DNA from: Actinomycetes bacterium | GTDB taxonomy: Bacteria > Actinomycetota > Acidimicrobiia > Acidimicrobiales > RAAP-2 | NCBI GenBank assembly: GCA_021791145.1 | Contig: JAJYXE010000033.1 | Coordinates: 1-64,000 of the forward strand | Length of the DNA stretch: 64,000 nt | Reading direction: 5' to 3' | Program-made: the position numbers and the translations under genes | The notes under the pieces: model-generated | What the model was told of the DNA's origin: nothing | Databases searched by the model: none | What the model saw: the letters and a program-made list of their open reading frames with translations, nothing else | Shown here: positions 1 through 7,709 of the stretch, in pieces | How the letters are laid out: the number at the start of each line of letters is the position of its first letter | Numbering within the stretch: position 1 is the stretch's first letter

Positions 1-294
1 GCGCTCCCCGATGAGCTCTTCGGTCAAGCGGAACGGTATATCGACCTGCTCGCCGACGAAGGCGTGCATCTCGACGAGCCCTTCACCCGACAGCTTCGCG
101 GGAAGCTCCGAGAGCTGCGCTTCCACCTCGGTCGCCAGCAGACGAGAATCACGTACGACATCGCCACCGGCCGCAGGATCGTGCTGCTCACCGTATTCGT
201 GAAGACGCGCCAGCGAGAGCGCCTGGAAGTCCAGCGGGCATGGCGGGCGATGCAGACCTGTATCGCCGGAGGGGCACACCGCGGAGGACGACGA
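1..294 (+). CDS. RelE/HigB-type toxin, C-terminal part, frame shifted into the antitoxin
   Basis: The frame is open from the window edge, so the start lies upstream. It reads as the C-terminal half of a phage-Gp49-like HigB/RelE mRNA interferase: ELRFHLGRQQTRITYDIATG, then RIVLLTVFVKTRQRERLEVQ, the beta-sheet core and basic tail of that family. No stop separates it from the XRE-type antitoxin at 295. The last codons look out of frame: dropping one G of the pair at 268-269 restores an acidic tail (AEGHTAEDDE) ending at TGA 296-298, which would overlap the antitoxin ATG as ATGA, the usual layout. A one-base insertion, real or a sequencing error, is therefore likely. Cleavage of translated mRNA is the family role and is not shown here. 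Confidence 0.7.
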
Positions 295-597
295 ATGACG
301 CGCAAGACCTGGGAGGAAGTGAAAAGCGAGCGGGCCGACACCCCGGCCCGTCGTCGTGGTTACGAGCGCGCGGGGCGGACGATCCGGCTCGCGATGGAGA
401 TCCACGAGCTCCGGGAGAAGCGGGGGCTCAGCCAGCGCGAGCTAGCGGAGCGCCTCGGGACGACTCAGTCTGCGGTCGCGCGTCTCGAGGCCGGCAACGT
501 GTCCCCCAGCCTGCCGACCCTCGACAAGGTCACCGAGGCGCTCGGGGTCGAATTGGTGGTCAGCTTCGTCGACCTGGACGACCGGATCGCCGGCTGA
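295..597 (+). CDS. XRE-family antitoxin (HigA-like)
   Basis: A 100-residue protein starting at ATG. After an N-terminal segment beginning MTRKTWEEVKSERA, typical of antitoxins paired with Gp49/HigB toxins, it has a Cro/C1 helix-turn-helix at about residues 35-90 (ELREKRGLSQRELAERLG, then TTQSAVARLEAGNVSPSLPT). It should bind and neutralise the upstream toxin and repress the shared promoter. Because the toxin frame now runs in phase through this ATG, translation could give a toxin-antitoxin fusion, a separate antitoxin from the internal ATG, or both. No strong ribosome binding site precedes the ATG, as expected for translational coupling. Confidence 0.8.
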   Translation: MTRKTWEEVKSERADTPARRRGYERAGRTIRLAMEIHELREKRGLSQRELAERLGTTQSAVARLEAGNVSPSLPTLDKVTEALGVELVVSFVDLDDRIAG

Positions 598-757
598 TCG
601 GCTCAGTGCCGTCAGGTCGACGGTGACGGTGTCGACGAGCTCGCGGAGCTGACCACGCAGATGGTCACAGTTCGAATAGCGACAACGCAACACCACCAAA
701 ACCATCATCCATGCCATTGTTCTGCGGGCATGGACCTCCCGGTGGCCCCGGATGGGT
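598..757. other. Intergenic stretch between two toxin-antitoxin loci
   Basis: No convincing gene. Bases 660-720 are visibly less GC-rich than the surroundings. The minus strand carries a short open stretch (CRYSNCDHLRGQLRELVDTV) that could be a coding scrap, but it has no start, ribosome binding site or recognisable family. Confidence 0.4.
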
Positions 758-1204
758 TCAGTGGACGTCGCGTGGCGGGGCTGTCTCCTCGGCCGGCTGG
801 CGGACGGTGAGGCGGGGGAGCACGGCCAGACCCCGGGACACCAGGTCGCGCACGTCGCAGCTGACGAGCCGGCCGCTGACGGCGCGTGCTGCGGCGACGT
901 AGGCCGCGTCGTACACGGAGATGCCGTGCTCTTCGGCGATGGCGAAAGCACCCTCGAGCAGTTGCGCATCGACGCGGACGAGCCCCGCGTCGTCGGCCAC
1001 CGCGGTGACGCGGCTGCGAAGCCGACGGGCCGCAGGGTGGTCGCGCCAGGAACGGACGGCCACATTCGTCACTTCGTAGAAGGCCAGGTCGAGGGTGGCG
1101 AGGGGATCGTCTCCGGCCAGGAGCCGGCGGCAGTCGTGGTGGTGCTCGTCGTCAGGATCTTCGCACGCCAGCAGGATGCTGGCGTCGAGGAGCCAGAGGT
1201 TCAC
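758..1204 (-). CDS. vapC: PIN-domain toxin (VapC family ribonuclease)
   Basis: A 148-residue PIN domain with the four acidic metal ligands expected in VapC: D7 (WLLDAS), E44 (FYEVTNVAV), D99 (YDAAYVAAA) and D117 (SCDVRD). VapC toxins are Mg-dependent endoribonucleases that cut tRNA or rRNA when their antitoxin is lost. The GTG start overlaps the stop of the upstream ribbon-helix-helix gene as GTGA, so the two are translationally coupled. Length and order (antitoxin first) are standard. The RNA target cannot be read from sequence. Confidence 0.9.
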   Translation of the reverse strand: MNLWLLDASILLACEDPDDEHHHDCRRLLAGDDPLATLDLAFYEVTNVAVRSWRDHPAARRLRSRVTAVADDAGLVRVDAQLLEGAFAIAEEHGISVYDAAYVAAARAVSGRLVSCDVRDLVSRGLAVLPRLTVRQPAEETAPPRDVH

Positions 1205-1437
1205 GGCTCGGGCCGGTTCGCCTTCACGAGCGCTGCGACGCCGCCCCCGTGGCCCCTGACGGGTCCGTCCATGGCGTCGATCTCGGCCATCCGCTGTGCG
1301 CGATGCGCACTCCTGCGATGCAGCGTCTCCTCCGCCAGCGCGCGGAGGTACCCGCTCCGGGTCGTTCCGCGACGGCGTGCCTCCATGTCGATGGCATGGA
1401 GCAGGTCGTCGGGCAGGGACACCATCACCTTGGCCAC
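1201..1437 (-). CDS. vapB: Ribbon-helix-helix antitoxin (VapB-like)
   Basis: A 78-residue antitoxin. Residues about 4-45 (KVMVSLPDDLLHAIDMEA, then RRRGTTRSGYLRALAEETL) form a ribbon-helix-helix/CopG DNA-binding fold; the tail should wrap the VapC active site. The open frame extends to 1635 but the upstream part has no family character. GTG at 1437 is chosen because the RHH strand begins three codons later and a -10 hexamer lies six bases upstream, suggesting leaderless translation. It likely represses its own promoter together with VapC. Confidence 0.8.
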   Translation of the reverse strand: MAKVMVSLPDDLLHAIDMEARRRGTTRSGYLRALAEETLHRRSAHRAQRMAEIDAMDGPVRGHGGGVAALVKANRPEP

Positions 1438-1443
1438 ACCCGT

Positions 1444-1449
1444 AGTATA
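1444..1449 (-). promoter_or_regulatory. Probable -10 element of vapBC, leaderless
   Basis: TATACT on the minus strand ends six bases before the chosen GTG start, so the transcript would begin at or next to the start codon. It sits in a short palindromic context (GTATAC core) where a VapB operator could lie. No good -35 hexamer is visible. Confidence 0.4.
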
Positions 1450-1857
1450 CCCGGTGTTGCCAATGGCGCTGGTGTGACGACGATCGGACCTGACGAGCAG
1501 CAGTTGTCGCCCGAAGCAGAGCTCGAGGATGGCTCCGACGACGCGTCTTCGAGCGTTAAGGTTAAGAGGTCCCGGACTGCAAGGGTGCGCCTTGGCGTCC
1601 GCCGAGGTGACCTGCTCGGCCGCTGGGATGACCATGACCGCGGTGGCGATCGACGGGGTACCGCAACACCCCGGATCGAGGACCAGCGCTGACCGCGCAC
1701 GGGTGGGGTTCGGTCCGGCTGGCCCGTGCGGGGCTCACGCACGTGCCGCGCTGAACATGCTGCATGTCAGGTACGAACGACGTCGGGAACGGTGGCAACG
1801 GTTCGCGCGGTAGCAGCCTGTCGGGCTGCATCGAGGACGGCGAGCACGCGCACTGAG
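1450..1857. other. Non-coding or decayed DNA downstream of an oxidoreductase remnant
   Basis: Open frames occur on both strands but none has a recognisable domain, ribosome binding site or protein-like composition. This is probably decayed sequence continuing from the pseudogene at 1858-2073. Confidence 0.4.
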
Positions 1858-2073
1858 CCCGAAGCAGGTGAACTCCGCCCGGGAGCCGAGCACCCGGAAC
1901 CTCGGGCCCGGCCGTGCCGCCATGGCGCTCGCCCACAGATGGGCGCGGGCACCGTTGACGTGGGTGAGGGCGACGAAGACGTCGTCGTCCACCGCGCTCG
2001 CAGGTCTGCGGCGGTCGAGCTCTGCGGACACCCGCGGCAGTCAGGTGACGAGGAGATCTGTGCCGAGGTCACC
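1858..2073 (-). pseudogene. Remnant of a Gfo/Idh/MocA-family oxidoreductase (C-terminal domain)
   Basis: Read on the minus strand, the stretch gives LGDLGTDLLVT, a TGA stop, then LPRVSAELDRRRP, VDDDVFVALTHVNGARAHLW and GPRFRVLGSRAEFTCFG. This matches, from memory of the family, the C-terminal domain of actinobacterial Gfo/Idh/MocA NAD(P)-dependent oxidoreductases, including the usual LGTHLVDQ-like and DDD-FVALTH segments. The in-frame stop, loss of similarity on both sides and absence of the Rossmann half show a dead fragment. It lies beside toxin-antitoxin genes in a decayed stretch. Confidence 0.6.
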
Positions 2074-2363
2074 GAGCGGCGAGGCGGCGGGTGGTCGTTC
2101 TGGAGCAGTTGGAGCCCCAACGCGCCCTCGTGCACATCACACGCGGCAACGACAAGCTCGTTCTCAGCGCGCTGTGACTTTGACCGAATCCCTGCGGTCG
2201 CCCAAGGAGGTGGCGGACGTGCTCCGGCGTACGTGCTCACGCATGCTCCGCCACCGAGCGCGAAGGATCGCGGGGGCGGGGCCGCCGCGCCGATGGGGGG
2301 GGCGCAGGCTCGGATCCTTTCCGAGGCTTTGTCGTGTGCGGCGCTGGCGCGCGGTGTCCAGCG
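2074..2363. other. No gene seen between the oxidoreductase remnant and the ABC exporter
   Basis: About 290 bases with no convincing gene. A seven-base inverted repeat (AAGGATC near 2261 and GATCCTT near 2314) with a long spacer is too weak to call a terminator for the ABC operon that ends at 2364. Confidence 0.3.
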
Positions 2364-4190
2364 CTACCGGTCGAGGCTCTCGTTCCACGCCGCATGGAGG
2401 CTCGCGTAGTGTCCGGAGCCCGACGCGAGCAGTTCGGCGGGGGCGCCGTCTTCGACGATGTGGCCCGCGTCGAGCACGAGGACGCGATCGGCGATGTCCA
2501 CGGTCGAGAGGCGGTGGGCGATGATCAGCGAGGTGCGTCCGGCGAGCACGGTCTTGAGCGCCGACTGGACCAGGCGTTCCATCGGCGCGTCGAGGGAGCT
2601 GCTGGCCTCGTCGAGGATGAGCACGGCGGGGTTCGCAAGGAACGCGCGTGCGAGCGCCACGAGTTGGCGCTGTCCTGCCGAGAGCCGGGAGCCCGCCTTG
2701 CCGACGTCGCTCGAGTAGCCGTCGCCGAGCGCGTGGACGAAGGACTCGACGCCGACGGCTTTGCCCGCAGCGACCACGTCGTCGTAGGTCGCATCGGGGG
2801 AGCCGAACGCGATGTTGTCCGCGATGGTCCCCGAGAAGACGAAGCTCTCCTGGGTCACCATCGCCACGGCCCGGCGCAAGGTGCGCTGGTCGAAGTCGCG
2901 CAGCGAGATCCCGTCCACCGACACGGTGCCTTCGACCGGATCGTAGAAGCGCGCGAGCAGGCGCGCGATCGTGCTCTTCCCCGCACCCGTCTCACCGAGC
3001 AGCGCGACCGTCTGACCGGCCGGGACGTGCAGGTCGAAGTGATCCAGGATCACCTTGCCCGAGCGGTAGCGGAACGTGACGTCCTCGAACTTCACCTCTC
3101 CGCGCAGTCCTCCTGCCGGCAGCGGCGCGCAGGTCGTGACCATCGGCACGTCGGGCTCTTCGTCGAGGACCCCGGCGAGCTTCTCGAACCCCGCCGCTGC
3201 CGCCTGGAAGGAGTCGTAGAACTGGCTCACCTCGGCGAGCGGCTGGAAGAAGCGCTGGAGGTAGAGCACGAAGGACGCGAGGATCCCCACCTCCATCTCG
3301 CCGTCGATGACGCGCCATCCTCCGTAGAGCAGGACCGCGGCGGTGGTGATGTTGCCGACGATGATGATGCCCGGCCAGTAGATGCCCAGCAGCTTGAAGG
3401 ACTTGCTCATCGCCGCCCGGTATCCCTCAGAGAGCTGGCCGAACACCTCGTCGTTGCGCCGTTGCCTGCGGAACGCCTGGACGGCTCGGATTCCCCGGAG
3501 CGACTCGGTGAACTGGACGATGACCAGCGCCATCGCGTTGCGACCGACTCGGTAGGCAGCGGTCGACTCACGTTGGTACCAGCGGGACAACAAGAAGAGC
3601 GGGATGAACCCGGTCAGGCACACGAGGCCCAGCGGCAGGTCGAGGACGAGCAGGATCACCCCGACCCCGACGATCGAGAGGACCGCGTTCAACAAGGTGT
3701 CGAGACCGAGGTTGAACATCTCGTTGATCGAGTCGAAGTCCGAGGTGAGCCGAGCGATCATCCGACCCGTCGTGTACTTCTCGTGGAACGCCAGGCTGAG
3801 CCGCTGGAAGTGCGCGAAGACCCGGTTCCTCAGCTCCAGCACGATCTCTTGACCGATCCGACCGGACCCCGCCACGAAGACCCGGTACATGAGCGCCTGG
3901 ATCACGCCGCACACGAGGATCGCCGCGGTGATGACCTCGATCGGCAGGTAGTCGTGGACGCGCGCGCCCGAGACGCCCCGGTCGATGCCGAGGCCGACGA
4001 GATAGGGGATCGCGGTCGCTGCGGCGTTCGAGAGCACGATCGCGAGGCCCACGAGGACCAGCGCCCGACGGTGGGGCCGCGCGAGCGAGCCGATCAGATG
4101 GCGCGTGCGCGTCCTGAGCAGCGCGGTCCACGCAGCCGGGACGTCCTCGACCTCTTCGGCCGCGATGCCCCGCCATGCGTCGGTGGTCAC
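2364..4190 (-). CDS. ABC exporter half-transporter, catalytically canonical subunit
   Basis: A 608-residue type-IV ABC exporter half: six membrane helices in about residues 40-330, then a nucleotide-binding domain. Visible motifs are Walker A GETGAGKST near 398, signature LSAGQRQ near 500, Walker B LILDEAS with the catalytic Glu near 523, and the switch His in IIAHRLST. The GTG start overlaps the stop of the upstream partner gene by four bases (GTGA), so the two are one operon and likely form a heterodimer. Such pairs export drugs, lipids or peptides; the substrate cannot be told. Its signature has Ala in place of the second Gly, which would line the partner's degenerate ATP site. Confidence 0.9.
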   Translation of the reverse strand: MTTDAWRGIAAEEVEDVPAAWTALLRTRTRHLIGSLARPHRRALVLVGLAIVLSNAAATAIPYLVGLGIDRGVSGARVHDYLPIEVITAAILVCGVIQALMYRVFVAGSGRIGQEIVLELRNRVFAHFQRLSLAFHEKYTTGRMIARLTSDFDSINEMFNLGLDTLLNAVLSIVGVGVILLVLDLPLGLVCLTGFIPLFLLSRWYQRESTAAYRVGRNAMALVIVQFTESLRGIRAVQAFRRQRRNDEVFGQLSEGYRAAMSKSFKLLGIYWPGIIIVGNITTAAVLLYGGWRVIDGEMEVGILASFVLYLQRFFQPLAEVSQFYDSFQAAAAGFEKLAGVLDEEPDVPMVTTCAPLPAGGLRGEVKFEDVTFRYRSGKVILDHFDLHVPAGQTVALLGETGAGKSTIARLLARFYDPVEGTVSVDGISLRDFDQRTLRRAVAMVTQESFVFSGTIADNIAFGSPDATYDDVVAAGKAVGVESFVHALGDGYSSDVGKAGSRLSAGQRQLVALARAFLANPAVLILDEASSSLDAPMERLVQSALKTVLAGRTSLIIAHRLSTVDIADRVLVLDAGHIVEDGAPAELLASGSGHYASLHAAWNESLDR

Positions 4191-5998
4191 AGCGTCGCCG
4201 CTCGGCTGGATGCGTGGGGGGTGGGGACCGCGGGGCCGGGGGTGGGGCCTGCGGAGAGCACCATGGCGTACTCGGGGAGCTCCATCAGCTCGTGGTGCGT
4301 GCCGACGGCGACGAGGGTGCCGTCTCGGAGCAGCGCCACCCGGTCGGCGAGCGCCACCGTGGACGGCCGGTGCACGACCACGAGAGCCGTCGTGTGCCGG
4401 AGCACTTGCGCGAGCGCCTTCTCGACCAGGGCTTCGGTCTCGACGTCGAGGGCGGACAAGGGGTCGTCGAGCACGAGCACGGACGGCTTGGCGATGACAG
4501 CGCGTGCAAGCGCGAGGCGCTGACGCTGCCCACCCGAGATCGACATCCCCTGCTCCCCGATCCTCGTGTCGAGCCCCCAGGGAAGATCGTGGACGAAGTC
4601 GGCTTGCGCGAGCTCGAGGGCGGCGGCGATCTCGTCGTCACTTGCGTCCGGGCACCCGAGAACGAGGTTCTCGCGCACGCTCATCGAGAACAGCACCGGG
4701 TCTTCGAACGCGACTGCCACGTGCGTGCGCAACGAGTCCAGCGTGATGTCGCGTATGTCCCTGCCGTCGAGCGCGATCCGTCCCCTCGTGACGTCGTAGA
4801 GACGGCTGGGGAGGCTGGCCAGCGTGCTCTTGCCCGAACCGGTGAGGCCGACGACGGCGACCGTCTCTCCCGGCTCGATCGTGAGGTTCACGTCGTGCAG
4901 GACCGCTCGATCACTCGAGGGGTAGGTGAAGCCGACTGTCTCGAAGCTGAGCCGTCCTGTCGCTCGTGCCAACGACACCGCGCCGGGGCGGTCGTCGACC
5001 GTGACCGCTGCGTCGAAGATCTCGACCACCCTGTCGGCGGCCGTCCCCGCCTGCTGGGCCATCGAGAGGATCCAGCCAAGGTCGATGATCGGGAACTGCA
5101 GGAGGAACAGCAGCGTGGTGAACGCCACGAGCGCCCCGAGCGAGAGCGACCCGTGCGCGACCGCGAGCCCGCCGATCAGCACTGCTGCCGCCATCGAGAT
5201 GTTCGGTACGAGCGTGAGCCATCCCCAGAAGCGGCCCCGCATCTTCACCAGTTCGATGCTCGAGCTCCTGAGCGTGCGCCCCGCAGACCCGTACCTCTCC
5301 TGCATCAGCGGCGCTCTCCCGAACGCCTTCACGACGCGCATCCCCGAGGCCGCCTCCTCGGCGAGCGTCGCCAGATCCCCCTGCTGGTCCTGGACGCGCC
5401 GAGAGATGCGCGAGTAGCGCCCGCCGAACGCCTTGGCGAGCCAGATCACAGGAAGCGTCGTGACGAACGCCACGATGCCGAGCGGCACGTAGGTCGCAAA
5501 GAGCAGGGCCATGACGACGCCGTACTGCAGCGAGTCCACGACGAGGAAGATCGCCCCGAAGCCGAGGAACCGCCGGATCGTGCCGAGGTCGCTCGTGGCG
5601 CGAGAGAGCAGCTGGCCGGTCTGCCAATGGTCATGGAACTCGACGGGGAGCCGCTGGAGCCGTGAGTACAGGTCGTCGCGCATCTGGCGTTCGACCTTTT
5701 GGATGGCGACCGACTGCACCTGGCGCCGTCCGAAGATGAGGGCCGCCTCGAGGATGCCGAGGCTCAGCGCAAGGAAGAACATCGGTACGAGCGCGCTTCG
5801 GTCGTGACGCTGGATCGGCCCGTCGATCACGGCCTCCAAGATGAGGGGGACCACCGTGCTGGCCGCGGTGGCGAGGGCTGCGCAGACGAGCATGACGACC
5901 ACTTGGGCGCGATACGGCCGGACGAACGTACGGAGTCGGTAGAGCGATGCGTACGAAGACGCGCGCCATCGCCGGCGCAGCGAAGACATGGCTCTCAC
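4187..5998 (-). CDS. ABC exporter half-transporter, degenerate-site subunit
   Basis: A 603-residue half-transporter with an N-terminal transmembrane region and an ATPase domain: Walker A GLTGSGKST near 385, signature ISGGQRQ near 484 and Walker B LVLDDP near 507. The residue after the Walker B Asp is Asp, not the catalytic Glu, as in the degenerate subunit of heterodimeric exporters such as TM287 or BmrC. Together with the downstream LSAGQ/LDEA partner this gives one dead and one live ATP site. The start is GTG 5998 or ATG 5989; neither has a clear Shine-Dalgarno sequence. Two G-quadruplex motifs lie just upstream. Confidence 0.9.
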   Translation of the reverse strand: MRAMSSLRRRWRASSYASLYRLRTFVRPYRAQVVVMLVCAALATAASTVVPLILEAVIDGPIQRHDRSALVPMFFLALSLGILEAALIFGRRQVQSVAIQKVERQMRDDLYSRLQRLPVEFHDHWQTGQLLSRATSDLGTIRRFLGFGAIFLVVDSLQYGVVMALLFATYVPLGIVAFVTTLPVIWLAKAFGGRYSRISRRVQDQQGDLATLAEEAASGMRVVKAFGRAPLMQERYGSAGRTLRSSSIELVKMRGRFWGWLTLVPNISMAAAVLIGGLAVAHGSLSLGALVAFTTLLFLLQFPIIDLGWILSMAQQAGTAADRVVEIFDAAVTVDDRPGAVSLARATGRLSFETVGFTYPSSDRAVLHDVNLTIEPGETVAVVGLTGSGKSTLASLPSRLYDVTRGRIALDGRDIRDITLDSLRTHVAVAFEDPVLFSMSVRENLVLGCPDASDDEIAAALELAQADFVHDLPWGLDTRIGEQGMSISGGQRQRLALARAVIAKPSVLVLDDPLSALDVETEALVEKALAQVLRHTTALVVVHRPSTVALADRVALLRDGTLVAVGTHHELMELPEYAMVLSAGPTPGPAVPTPHASSRAATL

Positions 5999-6006
5999 CG
6001 TACCAA

Positions 6007-6084
6007 GGGGGTGGGTGGGGATTGGACGGGCGCGTTCGGTGGGGGTGTGGTTCGGTGGGGGTTCGGCGGGGGCGGGGGTCGGGG
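6007..6084 (+). other. Two G-quadruplex-forming motifs between divergent genes
   Basis: On the plus strand, 6007-6030 has G runs of 5, 3, 4 and 3 with loops of 1, 1 and 7 bases, and 6057-6084 has runs of 5, 5, 5 and 4 with loops of 6, 1 and 2. Both satisfy the usual four-run G-quadruplex rule. They lie in the divergent region between the ABC exporter operon and pepC, directly upstream of the ABC start. Confidence 0.55.
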
Positions 6085-6277
6085 CGTGTTCGGCGGGCGA
6101 GCCCGAGGTCCCGTAGGGACCGAAGGACCCTTGACGCCGGCGTGGCCGGAGCTGGCGAGGCGCGGATCATGGGTCGGGGGCCGCCCGTGCTGAGCGGCGT
6201 CCGGACTGGAGGAGAGGTGGAGGGTCGATGCATAGTGGTCAACCGAACAGATGCCCGGGACAAGGGAAGGGGTCGTG

Positions 6278-7606
6278 ATGCAACCGACGCTCGACGCCGA
6301 AGAGCTGGAGCTACTCCGAAAGGAGTTCGTATCGAACCCCGTTTACCGCCTGGCCCAGAACGCCATCACCAAGGTCGGCCTCGACGAGGTCGCGGTCAAC
6401 CGCGACATCGTCAACACCACCGGCCATGCGCTGTCGATCTCGCTCGACGACTGGAAGGTCACCAACCAGGAGCGAAGCGGGCGCTGCTGGCTGTTTGCCG
6501 GGCTGAACCTGCTCCGCGTCGGAGCCATGAAGAAGATGGGGCTGAAGGACTTCGAATTCTCCCAGAACTTCACGATGTTCTGGGACAAGCTCGAGCGGGC
6601 GAACTACTTCTTCGAGGCGATCATCGAGACCGCCGCTCGGGAGGTCGACGACCGCACCGTCGCGTTCCTCCTCGACGCGGCGGCCAACGACGGCGGTCAG
6701 TGGAACATGTTCGTCGCGCTCGTGGAGAAGCACGGGGTCGTCCCCAAGGCGTTCATGCCGGAGACGCAGAGCTCCTCCAACACGAGCCGGATGAACTCGG
6801 TGCTCCGCTACGTCATGCGCCAAGGCGCCAAGACGCTGCGCGAGGCGTGCACACGCTCGGTGGACGACGCTCGAGCTGAGAAGGCCGAGCTCCTGGCCGT
6901 CGTCCACCGGGTGCTGTGCATGCACCTGGGCACGCCGCCGGAGCGTTTCGACTGGCAGTGGATCGACTCGGACCGGAACTTCCACAGGGACGGCGAGATC
7001 ACCCCGCAGGAGTTCGCCAGCCGCTACGTCGACCTCCCGCTCCCCGAGTACGTCTGCCTCGTCCATGACCCGAGGCCGACGAGCCCCATGGGACGCACGT
7101 TCACCGTCGAGTACCTGGGCAACGTGGTGGGGGCCCCGCCGGTCACGTACCTCAACGTCGAGATGCCGCTCATGAAGTCGATCGCGGCAAGGGTCCTCGA
7201 GGCTGGCGAGCCGGTCTGGTTCGGCTGCGACGTCGGCAAGATGATGAGCAACGACTACGGGATCTGGGACGCACGCCTCTTCGACCTCGCTGCCCTCTAC
7301 GACACCCCGTTCGCGCTCGACAAGGCGAACCGGCTCCTCTACCACGAGACGCAGATGACCCACGCGATGCTTTTCACCGGCGTGGACCTCGCCGACGGCC
7401 ACCCGCGACGCTGGCGCGTCGAGAACAGCTGGGGGAGCGACAAGGGCAAGGACGGGTTCTACACCATGAACGACTCGTGGTTCGACGAGTACGTCTTCGA
7501 GATCTCCGCGAGGAGGGAGCTCCTGGGCGACGAGCTACGCACGGCGCTCGAGCAGGACCCGATCGTCCTTCCGGCGTGGGACCCCATGGGGGCGCTCGCA
7601 CGCTGA
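6278..7606 (+). CDS. pepC: Aminopeptidase C (bleomycin hydrolase family, C1B)
   Basis: A 442-residue cytosolic cysteine aminopeptidase. The papain-like triad is visible: C70 in NQERSGRCWLFAGLN, H362 in QMTHAMLFTGVD and N383 in RVENSWGSDKGKDGFY. Length matches the PepC/bleomycin hydrolase family, which forms hexameric barrels and trims N-terminal residues from peptides. An ATG nine codons upstream (6251) is open, but ATG 6278 is preferred because AAGGGAAGG (6262-6270) lies at ribosome-binding distance. It is divergent from the ABC exporter genes and has no obvious operon partner. Confidence 0.92.
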   Translation: MQPTLDAEELELLRKEFVSNPVYRLAQNAITKVGLDEVAVNRDIVNTTGHALSISLDDWKVTNQERSGRCWLFAGLNLLRVGAMKKMGLKDFEFSQNFTMFWDKLERANYFFEAIIETAAREVDDRTVAFLLDAAANDGGQWNMFVALVEKHGVVPKAFMPETQSSSNTSRMNSVLRYVMRQGAKTLREACTRSVDDARAEKAELLAVVHRVLCMHLGTPPERFDWQWIDSDRNFHRDGEITPQEFASRYVDLPLPEYVCLVHDPRPTSPMGRTFTVEYLGNVVGAPPVTYLNVEMPLMKSIAARVLEAGEPVWFGCDVGKMMSNDYGIWDARLFDLAALYDTPFALDKANRLLYHETQMTHAMLFTGVDLADGHPRRWRVENSWGSDKGKDGFYTMNDSWFDEYVFEISARRELLGDELRTALEQDPIVLPAWDPMGALAR

Positions 7607-7709
7607 GCTCGAGCGAGCGGCGCTCTCGTCGCGTCGGCTCGTGCAGGGCCGGGGTGCTTCCGGCGCCTCTGGCGTTGACCGCCTGTCGTTGACCCCTTGC
7701 CGGTCAGCG

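Noticed and set aside
2334..4523. A 729-residue open frame opposite the ABC exporter
   Set aside because: Composition is shadow-like (Arg/Asp/His-rich, no domain); the minus-strand ABC motifs are unambiguous.
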